A stretch of 64,000 bases of DNA from Ruegeria sp. ANG-S4 (GTDB lineage: Bacteria; Pseudomonadota; Alphaproteobacteria; Rhodobacterales; Rhodobacteraceae), in NCBI RefSeq assembly GCF_000814005.1, contig NZ_JWLK01000007.1:62001-126000 (forward strand), in the 5' to 3' direction. Shown piece after piece: positions 50,770 to 58,883 of the stretch. A model generated the notes under the pieces. That model worked only from the letters and a program-made list of their open reading frames with translations. It ran no database searches and was not told the DNA's origin. Every line of letters begins with the position of its first letter. Position 1 is the first letter of the stretch. The translations under genes were made by a program, and so were the position numbers.

Positions 50770-51780
50770 TCAATCCCCGTCCAATGAGTTGAAACCCGCG
50801 CCGATACCCAGCGCGGGACCCAACTGGGTATTGGCAATTCGGCGGATGTCCGAGACGGTTTGCTGTAATGCCTCAACCCGGAATCGCCCTTCGGGAGTGG
50901 ATACGCCCGCAAAATTCGGGTCGCCCAGCGATTGTGCACGTTGGATGGCGCGGTCAAATGCCGCCTGAAAGTCCTCGGTAACGTCAGGGTGATCGGCAGA
51001 CAGCCGCAAAGCCAAGTCTTGCAGGGCAATCAGCGACAGTTCGACATGGCGCAGGGATCGGGCGGATCGGCGGGCCTCGGCCCTTTTGGGGCGTGGTCGT
51101 TCAAAGCTGCCTAACGGACGTCCGAGCCGCGTGTCCGCAGTGAATTCCAGACCAGTGGACAGGGCCTTGAACATCTCCTGCATGGCTTCATCGTCGTTGC
51201 GATAGCGGCTGTTTTCTCCGGTCCGGGTCAGAGATTGCGCGTAGGTCTGCCAATCAGTGTCGATTGCGGTGGCATTGGCGGCGATATCCGCGGCGATCGC
51301 GCGGATCAGATCGCATCGGTACTCAGCGCTGCCCTGATCGGCAAAAGCTGGATCGTAGAGCATTTGTTCCAGCGCAAAGAAACCACGACCGGCTACCGAC
51401 GTTTCAGCAAACTCCGCGGCTGTCTGAACGGCGTTGTCATTATCGTCAATCAGGCGGGACAGGGCTCTGGGTGTGAACCCTTTGGTGTCGGGCCAGAATG
51501 CCAGCGAAAAGGCGCGGTCATCGACTTCTGAAGGGCCGAACCGCATGTGGCTGACGGATATCCAGCTGTCGAACGCATCCGCATACGCCGCGCGTAGGGC
51601 ATCGGAATTCGGTGCACAATCGGCCTTTGCCGTTTCGCTGAGCACCTGTGCCGTATCGGCCAGCCGCGCATAAGACGGTAGGATATGCGACTGTGCTATG
51701 TCCAAAAGGATTGGTTCGCGATCTTGTGCAAAGGCTGTCAGTGGAAGCGCGAGCGCAGCAAGCAGGACTAGTTTACGCAT
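50770..51780 (-). CDS. Imelysin family protein, second copy (altered motif)
   Basis: A 336-residue periplasmic protein with a signal peptide (cleaved after AFAQ) and imelysin-like helices. The family's GxHxxE metal motif is expected near residue 130 but reads GRGFFALEQMLY, that is G-F-F-A-L-E, with Phe in place of His. It may therefore have lost or changed metal binding while retaining the fold. It lies 3 nt after the di-heme gene and 4 nt before DUF1513, so the three are tightly coupled. Confidence 0.85.
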   Translation of the reverse strand: MRKLVLLAALALPLTAFAQDREPILLDIAQSHILPSYARLADTAQVLSETAKADCAPNSDALRAAYADAFDSWISVSHMRFGPSEVDDRAFSLAFWPDTKGFTPRALSRLIDDNDNAVQTAAEFAETSVAGRGFFALEQMLYDPAFADQGSAEYRCDLIRAIAADIAANATAIDTDWQTYAQSLTRTGENSRYRNDDEAMQEMFKALSTGLEFTADTRLGRPLGSFERPRPKRAEARRSARSLRHVELSLIALQDLALRLSADHPDVTEDFQAAFDRAIQRAQSLGDPNFAGVSTPEGRFRVEALQQTVSDIRRIANTQLGPALGIGAGFNSLDGD

Positions 51781-51783
51781 GGA

Positions 51784-53331
51784 TCAGAGGCTCTCCAGAA
51801 ATCGGATCAGGGCATCGCGGTGGGCTTTGGACATGGACACGACGGCGTCGCGGGCAGCTTGTGCTTCGCCCCCATGCCAAAGAATGGCTTCGATCAAGGA
51901 TCGGGCGCGTCCATCATGCAAAAATTGCGTGTGACCTGAAACGCGTTCTGTCAGACCAATTCCCCAAAGCGGCGGCGTGCGCCATTCCCGCCCCGTCGCA
52001 CGCGCTTCGGGGCGATTGTCGGCAAGGCCTTCACCCATGTCATGCAGCAACAGGTCTGTGTACGGCCAAATCAACTGAAAACTGTGCTCGGGTCTGTCCG
52101 GCATTCGGTGGGTCACATGAGCCGGTGTATGACACGACGCGCATCCGACGTTATGAAACACTTCTTTCCCGCGCAGGACTTGCGGATCGTCCACGTCACG
52201 ACGCGCGGGAACGCCCAAGTTGCGGCTGTAAAAGGCGACAAGGTCCATACCGACAGCGTCAATCTCTGCCCCGCGAATATCGGTGTCACCATGCGGTGCT
52301 GCGATGCAGTTTGTCTGGGCTGGCGTGCAGTCACCCTGGGGGGCTGGAAACAGAGGCGTCGATATTCCGATATCGCCCGAGAATGCTGCTGCTGATTGCT
52401 CCATAACCGTTGGCATCCCGGCCTTGTGGCCAAAACGCCCCATCATGGGTTGGTCGAACTCCTCGGACCACACGATGTTGGCGCGGCCCGATATTCCGTC
52501 GCCGTCCAAATCGTCGGGGTCCGCGTTGGCCAGAAGGTCCTCGACCGGAATGGACTCCAGTAGCCCGAGACCAATCATCGGTGGCGCAACACGCGGGCTC
52601 AGCATGGCCTGCGGGTGCAGCGGGCCGTAACCCAAGTCCGCCGCCTCATAAGTTGGGCGTCGCAGGGACACGGTCTCGCCTTCGGACAATGCGACCGGAA
52701 CTTCCTGATAGGTAATGTCCAAACGATACTCAGCCGGATGGCCTGCAAGTGCAAAATCCTGCAGCTGTCCACCGTAGTTCGGGTCCGGGCGGGTTGCGAT
52801 ATAGTCGGCTATGCCTGCTGGTGCATCCTCGGGCAGACCGGGGACTGAGACGCGCAGGAACATTGAAACAGCGGTGTCATCCGGGCCGTTGGGTGTATGC
52901 CCGCGCCCGTCCTTGATGTGGCACCGCTGACAGGATCGGGCGTTGTACAAAGGGCCAAGCCCGTCTGACGCCAGAGTGGAAGATGGCGATGAAACCCAGA
53001 TTTTCTTGAACAGCCCATTGCCGACCTTGAAGTCCAGCTCCTGCACGAAAGTGATATTGGCCGAAGGTTGCGAGAACGCATCGGCATCGTTTCGCACCCT
53101 CACGGTCGCGGCGCCTGCGCTGAGATGTTCAAACCGTTGAGCCGCAGAGAAATCTTGCGGCGCGGCGATAACAGCCTCGATCCGGGTGCGTTCTTCTTCG
53201 GTGCGGGGAAGGGTATTCAGGTGGGGGTCACCAAGCTCTTGAGCAAGGGACGGGGTGGCCGCAAACGCAGCCACCGCAAGTAAACGAACGCTATTCTTCT
53301 TCGTCCATTTTCGAGGCGTTAAGCTGAACAT
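51784..53331 (-). CDS. Di-heme oxidoreductase (DHOR, thiol-oxidoreductase-like c-type cytochrome)
   Basis: A 515-residue secreted cytochrome with two CXXCH motifs (CQRCH near residue 134, CASCH near 394) in the layout of the DHOR/cytochrome-peroxidase-like family. I chose ATG 53331, which gives the basic, hydrophobic signal [24 protein letters not shown] codons at 53355 and 53364 are also in frame. With this start the gene overlaps bfr by 41 nt. Family members next to imelysins are thought to act in periplasmic iron redox chemistry; unproven. Confidence 0.9.
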   Translation of the reverse strand: MFSLTPRKWTKKNSVRLLAVAAFAATPSLAQELGDPHLNTLPRTEEERTRIEAVIAAPQDFSAAQRFEHLSAGAATVRVRNDADAFSQPSANITFVQELDFKVGNGLFKKIWVSSPSSTLASDGLGPLYNARSCQRCHIKDGRGHTPNGPDDTAVSMFLRVSVPGLPEDAPAGIADYIATRPDPNYGGQLQDFALAGHPAEYRLDITYQEVPVALSEGETVSLRRPTYEAADLGYGPLHPQAMLSPRVAPPMIGLGLLESIPVEDLLANADPDDLDGDGISGRANIVWSEEFDQPMMGRFGHKAGMPTVMEQSAAAFSGDIGISTPLFPAPQGDCTPAQTNCIAAPHGDTDIRGAEIDAVGMDLVAFYSRNLGVPARRDVDDPQVLRGKEVFHNVGCASCHTPAHVTHRMPDRPEHSFQLIWPYTDLLLHDMGEGLADNRPEARATGREWRTPPLWGIGLTERVSGHTQFLHDGRARSLIEAILWHGGEAQAARDAVVSMSKAHRDALIRFLESL

Positions 53332-53776
53332 AGTTGGCTTCGCCAATCCTTTCATACAGATCAAGCTGCGTTTCGAGGAAGTCGATATGGCTTTCTTCGT
53401 CCGACATCAGTTGTTCGAACAAAGACATCGATACATAGTCTCCTGCTTCCCGGCAGTATTCTCTAGCTTCCTTGTACAAAGCCCGCGCGTCTATTTCGGC
53501 CGCCAGATCGCATTCCAGTGTTTCCTTGGGGGTTTGGCCGATCCGCAGAGGGTCCAGCTTTTGCAGGTTGGGGTGCCCCTCAAGGAATATGATCCGCTCG
53601 ATCAGTTTGTCCGCATGTTCCATCTCTTCGATGGATTCCTCGCGGCTTTTCTTAGCCATGTGGCCAAGACCCCAATCTTCCTGCAGGCGGTAATGTAGCC
53701 AATACTGGCTGACCGCCGTCAGTTCATGCCGCAGAGATTTGTTGAGGTATTCTATGACCTTGGGATCGCCCTTCAT
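53291..53776 (-). CDS. bfr: Bacterioferritin
   Basis: Iron-storage protein of 161 residues that forms a 24-mer with heme between subunits. Ferroxidase ligands E18, E51, H54, E94-region and E127/H130-region are in place, and the heme ligand Met52 is present ([10 protein letters not shown]). Good GGAGAAG RBS, which lies inside the end of bfd. Its 3' end overlaps the di-heme gene. Confidence 0.96.
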   Translation of the reverse strand: MKGDPKVIEYLNKSLRHELTAVSQYWLHYRLQEDWGLGHMAKKSREESIEEMEHADKLIERIIFLEGHPNLQKLDPLRIGQTPKETLECDLAAEIDARALYKEAREYCREAGDYVSMSLFEQLMSDEESHIDFLETQLDLYERIGEANYVQLNASKMDEEE

Positions 53777-54017
53777 TTGACTTCTCCTGTGTTGCCTCGG
53801 ACCGCAATGTCCGAAGCTGCATGGGGACTTCCAGATTATCGTCTGAGCGCATTGTGTCTAGAAAAAGCGGCATGCACCCGCCGCAGTCAGCGGCCTTGCC
53901 TAGGGCGTGATAGATCTTTCCCGGTGTGATTATCGTCTGTGGGTCGGACGTCCGCATCCAGTCAATTGCGGCGCGGATGTCGTGGTCAGAGATGTTGGTA
54001 CAGTGGCAAACGATCAT
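53724..54017 (-). CDS. bfd: Bacterioferritin-associated ferredoxin
   Basis: A [2Fe-2S] protein that reduces bacterioferritin to release iron. Cluster ligands C4, C6, C45 and C48 (MIVCHC ... ADCGGC) match the Bfd pattern. At 97 residues it is longer than usual (60-75), because the C-terminal part runs 53 nt into bfr in another frame. That tail (after about residue 65) is polar and probably dispensable. Confidence 0.88.
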   Translation of the reverse strand: MIVCHCTNISDHDIRAAIDWMRTSDPQTIITPGKIYHALGKAADCGGCMPLFLDTMRSDDNLEVPMQLRTLRSEATQEKSNEGRSQGHRIPQQISAA

Positions 54018-54108
54018 GGCGACTCAGGCTGCTCGGCTATTTCCTACGCAAATAGTAGGTTATTACTTTCAGGTCCAGATGGAAGAGGCAAATCTTTCGT
54101 GAAGGACC

Positions 54109-54139
54109 GGCGAAAGCGCCCTTCCGGAACGCCTTCGCC
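54109..54139 (-). terminator. Stem-loop downstream of imelysin 1
   Basis: GGCGAAAGCG (54109-54118) pairs with CGCCTTCGCC (54130-54139) with one G-U; the loop holds TTCCGGAA. It lies 13 nt past the imelysin stop and before bfd. No U-run follows on the minus strand, so partial termination or mRNA stability is as likely as full termination. Confidence 0.4.
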
Positions 54140-54151
54140 CTTGCTGCTCTT

Positions 54152-55420
54152 TTATTGGAAAACTGCGTCGGGGTTATCGAGGCTGTCCGAACCCTCGAAC
54201 TCGATCTGATCAAGTTCCAAGGCCGTGACGATGCGTTCGATCGTTTTTGTCTGATCAACCAGCCCGTTCACGCCGCCCATAATCAGGGCCTCGCCACCGG
54301 CGTTACCGCGTTCAAGCATCTGGTCGTACGCGAAACCCGCCTCGGCTGTGGATTTCATCAGGCCCAGCGCCAGCATCGTGTTCGCCAGTTTCATCTTCAT
54401 TTCGGTGTCCAGAGCGGGATCGCTTGCAATCACCAGATCGGACAACGAAGCACCGCTGATCGGGGTTCCGTCAATCCGGGTGTAGGTGCCCAGATAGACA
54501 TTCTGGATGCCAACGCCGTTGTAATAGTGGTCGTTGTGCGTGTTGTCAGCGAAGCAGGAATGTTCTTCTTCGGGGTCATTCAGCATAACGCCCAAACGCA
54601 TGCGCTCACCCGCGGTTTCACCGTAGGACAAAGACCCCATGCCAGTCAGGATGGCGCTAATACCGGCTGCCTCGTTCTCGGCCAGTGCCGCCCGCGCAGC
54701 ACCGCCGTCCTGCCATTGGGCCGCCATCCATTCCAGATCGCTGACCAGCAGGTCGGTCGCAGCGCTCAGGTATTGGGCGCGGCGGTCACAGTTGCCTCCG
54801 GTGCAGTCGTCGCCCTGTGCATAGTCACTCCACGGGCGATTGCCTGCCCCAGTGCCGTGGCCGTTGAGGTCCTGACCCCAAAGCAGAAATTCGATGGCAT
54901 GGTAACCGGTGGCGACATTTGCCTCGATCCCGTCTGCCTCGTGCAGGGTTTCCGCGAGCAGTTCGGGGGTGATTTCGCTCGCGTCCACGGCTTCGCCGGA
55001 CAGCTCGAAACTTGGGTTCGCGATTACGTTCAATACGGCGAATTCGTTTTCGTCGCTGGGTCCGCCGTATGACGCGTCAACGTAGTCAATCAAACCTTCA
55101 TCCAGTGGCCATGCGTTCACTTTGCCTTCCCAGTCGTCGACGATGGCATTGCCAAAGCGATACACTTCGGTCTGCTGATAAGGCACGCGCGCCGCAAGCC
55201 AGGCGGCGCGGGCGGAATTCAGAGTTGCATCCGAAGGATTTTCGATGAGCGCATTGACAGCGGCCTGCAGCTTTTTCGCTGCGATCAGGCTGTCATCGTA
55301 TTTGGCTTCGGCAATATTGGCATAGTTTGCGAGAACATCTGCCTTGGCTGGGGCGTCGGCGACTGCGGCGCTTGCGATGCACAAGGTAAGTGCGCTGGTC
55401 GCTGCAAAGAATCTTGTCAT
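54152..55420 (-). CDS. Imelysin family periplasmic protein (IrpA-like)
   Basis: A 422-residue secreted protein starting at ATG 55420 (MTRFFAATSALTLCIASAAVA signal). The diagnostic GxHxxE motif is intact in GYHAIEFLLWGQDLNGHGTG near residue 127, and the long ETHEEHSCFADN-like motif (here DPEEEHSCFADNTHNDHYY near residue 285) is typical of IrpA-type imelysins, iron-regulated proteins implicated in iron uptake. First gene of the iron block; the promoter region holds a 21-bp palindrome. Confidence 0.92.
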   Translation of the reverse strand: MTRFFAATSALTLCIASAAVADAPAKADVLANYANIAEAKYDDSLIAAKKLQAAVNALIENPSDATLNSARAAWLAARVPYQQTEVYRFGNAIVDDWEGKVNAWPLDEGLIDYVDASYGGPSDENEFAVLNVIANPSFELSGEAVDASEITPELLAETLHEADGIEANVATGYHAIEFLLWGQDLNGHGTGAGNRPWSDYAQGDDCTGGNCDRRAQYLSAATDLLVSDLEWMAAQWQDGGAARAALAENEAAGISAILTGMGSLSYGETAGERMRLGVMLNDPEEEHSCFADNTHNDHYYNGVGIQNVYLGTYTRIDGTPISGASLSDLVIASDPALDTEMKMKLANTMLALGLMKSTAEAGFAYDQMLERGNAGGEALIMGGVNGLVDQTKTIERIVTALELDQIEFEGSDSLDNPDAVFQ

Positions 55421-55501
55421 GAGTTTTGAACTTTCCTGTTGGAACCGGAATCGGGACCGCGCAGTCGCGGCCACGGACAAAAGATATCTGAGTGAATTTG
55501 T

Positions 55502-55522
55502 AAACTAAGTCAACCTGAGTTT
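55502..55522. promoter_or_regulatory. 21-bp imperfect palindrome upstream of imelysin 1
   Basis: The arms AAACT-N-AG and CT-N-AGTTT are symmetrical over 21 bp. It contains AAGTCAA/TTGACTT, so on the minus strand TTGACT could also be the -35 box of the imelysin promoter, with AGATAT 18 nt further as -10. An operator overlapping a -35 box would fit an iron- or Fe-S-responsive repressor (the core resembles IscR-type sites), but the regulator is not identified. Confidence 0.45.
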
Positions 55523-55641
55523 TATTGTCGGGAAATCGCAATACCCCCATATTTAGGGGGTTGGCCCCACAGTGAACTGCATTGCGTGGATTCATAAATG
55601 CACTAGACTTAAGCAGGATGTGTTTGAGTTCTGGTGCGTGT

Positions 55642-56178
55642 ATGAAGAGTGCTGTGATTGCCCTAACTTTCCTGCCTGCGGCCTTGTTGGCGCAGGAGGC
55701 GCTGCCGTCAGGTTCGCACATTCACGGAACCGGTCATCTTTCCATCATCATCTCCGAGGGCGCGTTCACGTTGATGTTGCAGGTTCCAGGCGCAGATGTC
55801 GTCGGCTTTGAGGAGGCTGCAGAAACTGATGCGGATCGGGAACGGGTCGCGGCAGCCGTTTCGGACCTGTCAAAGCCGCTTGAGCTGTTTGCATTGCCAA
55901 CCGAGGCAGGGTGCGCTGCCGTCTCTGCAAACGTTGCCTTGGTGGGCGAGGGGCTTCGCCCGCAGACCGATACTGCGGAAGAGTCGCATACAGAGTTTCA
56001 AGCGGATTACGTGGTGCAGTGTGACGACATCAACGCGGCAACGGTGATGGAATTCCCGTACTTTGAACGCTTTGAGATGGCGCAACGGCTAACCGTCAAA
56101 ATGGCGACCAGCACAGACGAACGCACATTCGAAGTGTCCCGGGAAATGCCGGTCCTGAACCTGCTTGATGCGCAATAA
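55642..56178 (+). CDS. DUF2796 periplasmic protein (ZrgA-like)
   Basis: A 178-residue secreted protein starting at ATG 55642 (MKSAVIALTFLPAALLAQ signal); an earlier in-frame ATG at 55582 is less likely. HIHGTGHLSIIISEGAFTLMLQVPGADVVGFE is the DUF2796 opening. In Vibrio and Pseudomonas members are periplasmic zinc-binding proteins of the ZrgA type, but the usual His-rich loop is missing here (only three His), so metal binding is weaker or different. It is divergent from imelysin 1, sharing 221 nt including the palindrome. Confidence 0.82.
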   Translation: MKSAVIALTFLPAALLAQEALPSGSHIHGTGHLSIIISEGAFTLMLQVPGADVVGFEEAAETDADRERVAAAVSDLSKPLELFALPTEAGCAAVSANVALVGEGLRPQTDTAEESHTEFQADYVVQCDDINAATVMEFPYFERFEMAQRLTVKMATSTDERTFEVSREMPVLNLLDAQ

Positions 56179-56214
56179 CTTGCGCTTTCACCCTGCGGCC
56201 AATCAAGCCGCTGC

Positions 56215-56910
56215 TCAAACAGTGACGCCTTGAAGGACCTGATCTTTTGTCAGTTGCGCTTTGGTCCCCTGCATCAGGATTTCGCCCCTCCGCAGCACGA
56301 CAAACTGATCGGCCAGTTCGTAGGCGAATTCAAAATACTGTTCGACCAGCACAATTGCCATTTCGCCTTTCGTTCGAAGATGTCGGATAACTTCGCCGAT
56401 CTGCTGTATGATATTGGGCTGAATGCCTTCCGTGGGCTCATCCAGTAACAGAAGGCGCGGTTTTGCGATCAGAGCCCGCGCGATGGCCAATTGCTGTTGT
56501 TGTCCGCCTGACAGATCGCCGCCGCGGCGATTCTGCATCTTTTTGAGAACCGGAAACAGTTCGAAAATCTCGTCGGGGACGAAGTGTTTGTCGGCGGGCA
56601 AACAGGCAAACCCCGACTCAAGGTTTTCGCGGACCGTCAGCAACGGGAAAATCTCGCGCCCCTGAGGCACATATGCGACCCCCTTCCACGCCATCTTGTG
56701 AGCAGGAAGAATACCCAGATTTTCGCCGTTCAAGCTGAGCGTGCCACCTGACCGGGGGTGTGTCCCGGAAATGGCCTTGATCAGGCTTGTTTTGCCAACA
56801 CCGTTTGTCCCCATCACACAGGTGATCTGACCTTGTGCTGCCTCCATTGAGATGCCGTACAGGATTTGCGAATGGCCGTAGTGAAGCGTCAGATCGTTCA
56901 GTTTCAACAT
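56215..56910 (-). CDS. urtE: Urea ABC transporter ATPase UrtE
   Basis: Second ATPase of the urea importer. Walker A GTNGVGKTS near residue 34, signature LSGGQQQQLAIARAL and Walker B LLLLDEPTEGI; length 231 and LivF-like sequence match UrtE. Last gene of urtABCDE. Starts 3 nt before the urtD stop region ends. Confidence 0.94.
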   Translation of the reverse strand: MLKLNDLTLHYGHSQILYGISMEAAQGQITCVMGTNGVGKTSLIKAISGTHPRSGGTLSLNGENLGILPAHKMAWKGVAYVPQGREIFPLLTVRENLESGFACLPADKHFVPDEIFELFPVLKKMQNRRGGDLSGGQQQQLAIARALIAKPRLLLLDEPTEGIQPNIIQQIGEVIRHLRTKGEMAIVLVEQYFEFAYELADQFVVLRRGEILMQGTKAQLTKDQVLQGVTV

Positions 56911-56913
56911 CGC

Positions 56914-57654
56914 TCAGCGCCCCAGATAAACGTCGATGACGTCTTGATTGGATGTCACATGATCAAGCGACCCCTCAGCCAGAACTGCGCCCTCGTGCAG
57001 AACCGTGACCTTGCAATTTAGGCGACGCACGAATTCCATGTCATGTTCCACCACGACCACAGCGCGCGTCTTGGCCGCTTGAACAAGCAGGTCTGTGGTG
57101 TGCTCACGTTCCTGCGGGGTCATGCCTGCTGCAGGTTCGTCAACCAGCAGCAATCGCGGCTCTTGCGCCAGAAGCATACCGATTTCCAGCCATTGCTTTT
57201 GTCCGTGGCTCAACTCACCGGACTTGCGGGTCAGTTCATCCCGCAATCCAATTTCCGCGGCAAGTTCTTCAACCCTTGCAAGATCAGATGCCGAGGGGCG
57301 GTAGAGAAGAACGCCGAGCCAGCCACGCTTGTTCTTCAGTGCCATCAGCAAGTTCTCTTGTACCGTCTGATCCTCGAAAACCGTGGGTTTCTGAAACTTC
57401 CGGCCGATCCCGGCCTGAGCGATTTTCGCTTCGCTCATGCGCAACAGGGACACGGATTTTTCGCCCCAGATAACGCGGCCTTCGTCCGGTCGGGTCTTGC
57501 CGGTGACGATATCCATGAAGGTGGTTTTTCCTGCGCCATTCGGTCCGATTACGGCGCGCAGTTCCGCCTGTCCGATCTGAAAGGACAAGTTGTTGATCGC
57601 GCGAAACCCGTCAAACGACACGGAGACGCCACTTACTTCAAGCAAGGTGCTCAT
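56914..57654 (-). CDS. urtD: Urea ABC transporter ATPase UrtD
   Basis: A 246-residue LivG-like ATPase: Walker A GPNGAGKTT near residue 38, LSHGQKQWLEIGMLL signature and LLLVDEPAAGM. The SHGQKQWLEI variant is typical of UrtD. ATG overlaps the urtC stop by 4 nt. Confidence 0.94.
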   Translation of the reverse strand: MSTLLEVSGVSVSFDGFRAINNLSFQIGQAELRAVIGPNGAGKTTFMDIVTGKTRPDEGRVIWGEKSVSLLRMSEAKIAQAGIGRKFQKPTVFEDQTVQENLLMALKNKRGWLGVLLYRPSASDLARVEELAAEIGLRDELTRKSGELSHGQKQWLEIGMLLAQEPRLLLVDEPAAGMTPQEREHTTDLLVQAAKTRAVVVVEHDMEFVRRLNCKVTVLHEGAVLAEGSLDHVTSNQDVIDVYLGR

Positions 57655-58880
57655 TCGGTTGCCTCCTTCTCGCGCAGTGATCCGTCATCGGGGCCCAGAT
57701 TGGCACCATGCCGGTCGGGGTGACGGCGATTGGTCCACAAGTCGAACAACCCGCCGATGCCTTGCGGGGCGAACAATGTGACCAACACGAAAGAAACGCC
57801 CAGCAGGACCTGCCACCAATCCACCCATTTGATCGTGTAGAAACCCAGAGGGATATCCGGTGCCTGTCCGCCGGTGAACCAAGTGCTGAGAAGGCTGACA
57901 AAAGCGGCGCCGATCACCGCACCATAAAGCCGGCCCCGCCCGCCGATGGCGACCCAGACGGCGAGGTAAATCGAGGCAATGGGTGCCATCTCCTCGGGGT
58001 TGATGATCCCCGCCTGCGGGTAATAGAGCGCACCGGCGATGGCAGCGATGCACGCGGTCAGCGTGAAAACCGCAAGCTTGTAGACCTCGACCGAGTATCC
58101 GAGGAACCGAACGCGCGCCTCGTTGTCGCGGATGCCGCGGATGATGGAACCGAACTTGCCTGAAACGATCCACGCAGCCAGCATGTACCCCAATCCCAGG
58201 GCCAGGGCCGAAGCCCATAGAAACCAGATGGACACAATATCCTGCGATGCCGTCACGCCGGGCAGGTTTTGCAGGCCGGACAAGCCGTTGTTACCCCGCA
58301 GCCCGCTGTCGTTCTGGAACAGGTAAAGTGCCAGCGCCAGTGTCATCGCTTGGGTCAGGATCGAGAGATACACGCCGGTCACCCGGCTGCGGAATGCGAG
58401 CCACCCGAAAACCAGGGCCAGCAGCCCCGGAACAAGAACCACAAGTATCAGTTGGAGGATCAGGCTGTCCGAAAAGGCCCAGACCAATGGGAAATCAGAC
58501 GATCCGACAACCCCGAAAATTTGTGTCCCGACCGCGTCGACAACCTCGGAAGGTGTCGGAGGGATTTCACCCTGCGACAGCGACTCGACCACGATCAGGC
58601 GGGTCCGCTCGTACATCAGCCACATCCCGATCATATACCCGCCCAGCCCGAAGAAAGCGAAATGACCCAGGGACAGGATGCCGGTGAAACCCCAGACAAG
58701 GTCCATGGCCACCGCGATCAGACACAGGCACAGAGTCTTGCCCAAGGTCTTCACGAAACTGGTCGAAATCACACCGATCCCGAACCCTTCCGACAGGACC
58801 GTGACCGCAATTGTGAACAGCGACAGGATTGTCAGAAAAACCAGCACCGACGGGTTCTTGGCGACAAAGCTGCGTTCCAT
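57651..58880 (-). CDS. urtC: Urea ABC transporter permease UrtC
   Basis: A 409-residue LivM-type permease with about ten membrane segments. The AVAMDLVWGFTGILSLGHFAFFGLGGYMIGMWL motif near residue 58 and the EAA-like region before TLTACIAAIAGALYYPQAGIINP mark the family. The C-terminal GRGRLYGAVIGAAFVSLLSTW is conserved in urea transporters. Confidence 0.94.
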   Translation of the reverse strand: MERSFVAKNPSVLVFLTILSLFTIAVTVLSEGFGIGVISTSFVKTLGKTLCLCLIAVAMDLVWGFTGILSLGHFAFFGLGGYMIGMWLMYERTRLIVVESLSQGEIPPTPSEVVDAVGTQIFGVVGSSDFPLVWAFSDSLILQLILVVLVPGLLALVFGWLAFRSRVTGVYLSILTQAMTLALALYLFQNDSGLRGNNGLSGLQNLPGVTASQDIVSIWFLWASALALGLGYMLAAWIVSGKFGSIIRGIRDNEARVRFLGYSVEVYKLAVFTLTACIAAIAGALYYPQAGIINPEEMAPIASIYLAVWVAIGGRGRLYGAVIGAAFVSLLSTWFTGGQAPDIPLGFYTIKWVDWWQVLLGVSFVLVTLFAPQGIGGLFDLWTNRRHPDRHGANLGPDDGSLREKEATE

Positions 58881-58883
58881 GGC

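Noticed and set aside
50766..51029. 88-codon upstream extension of the DUF1513 gene
   Set aside because: It would overlap the second imelysin gene almost entirely, and the Tat signal begins exactly at 50765.
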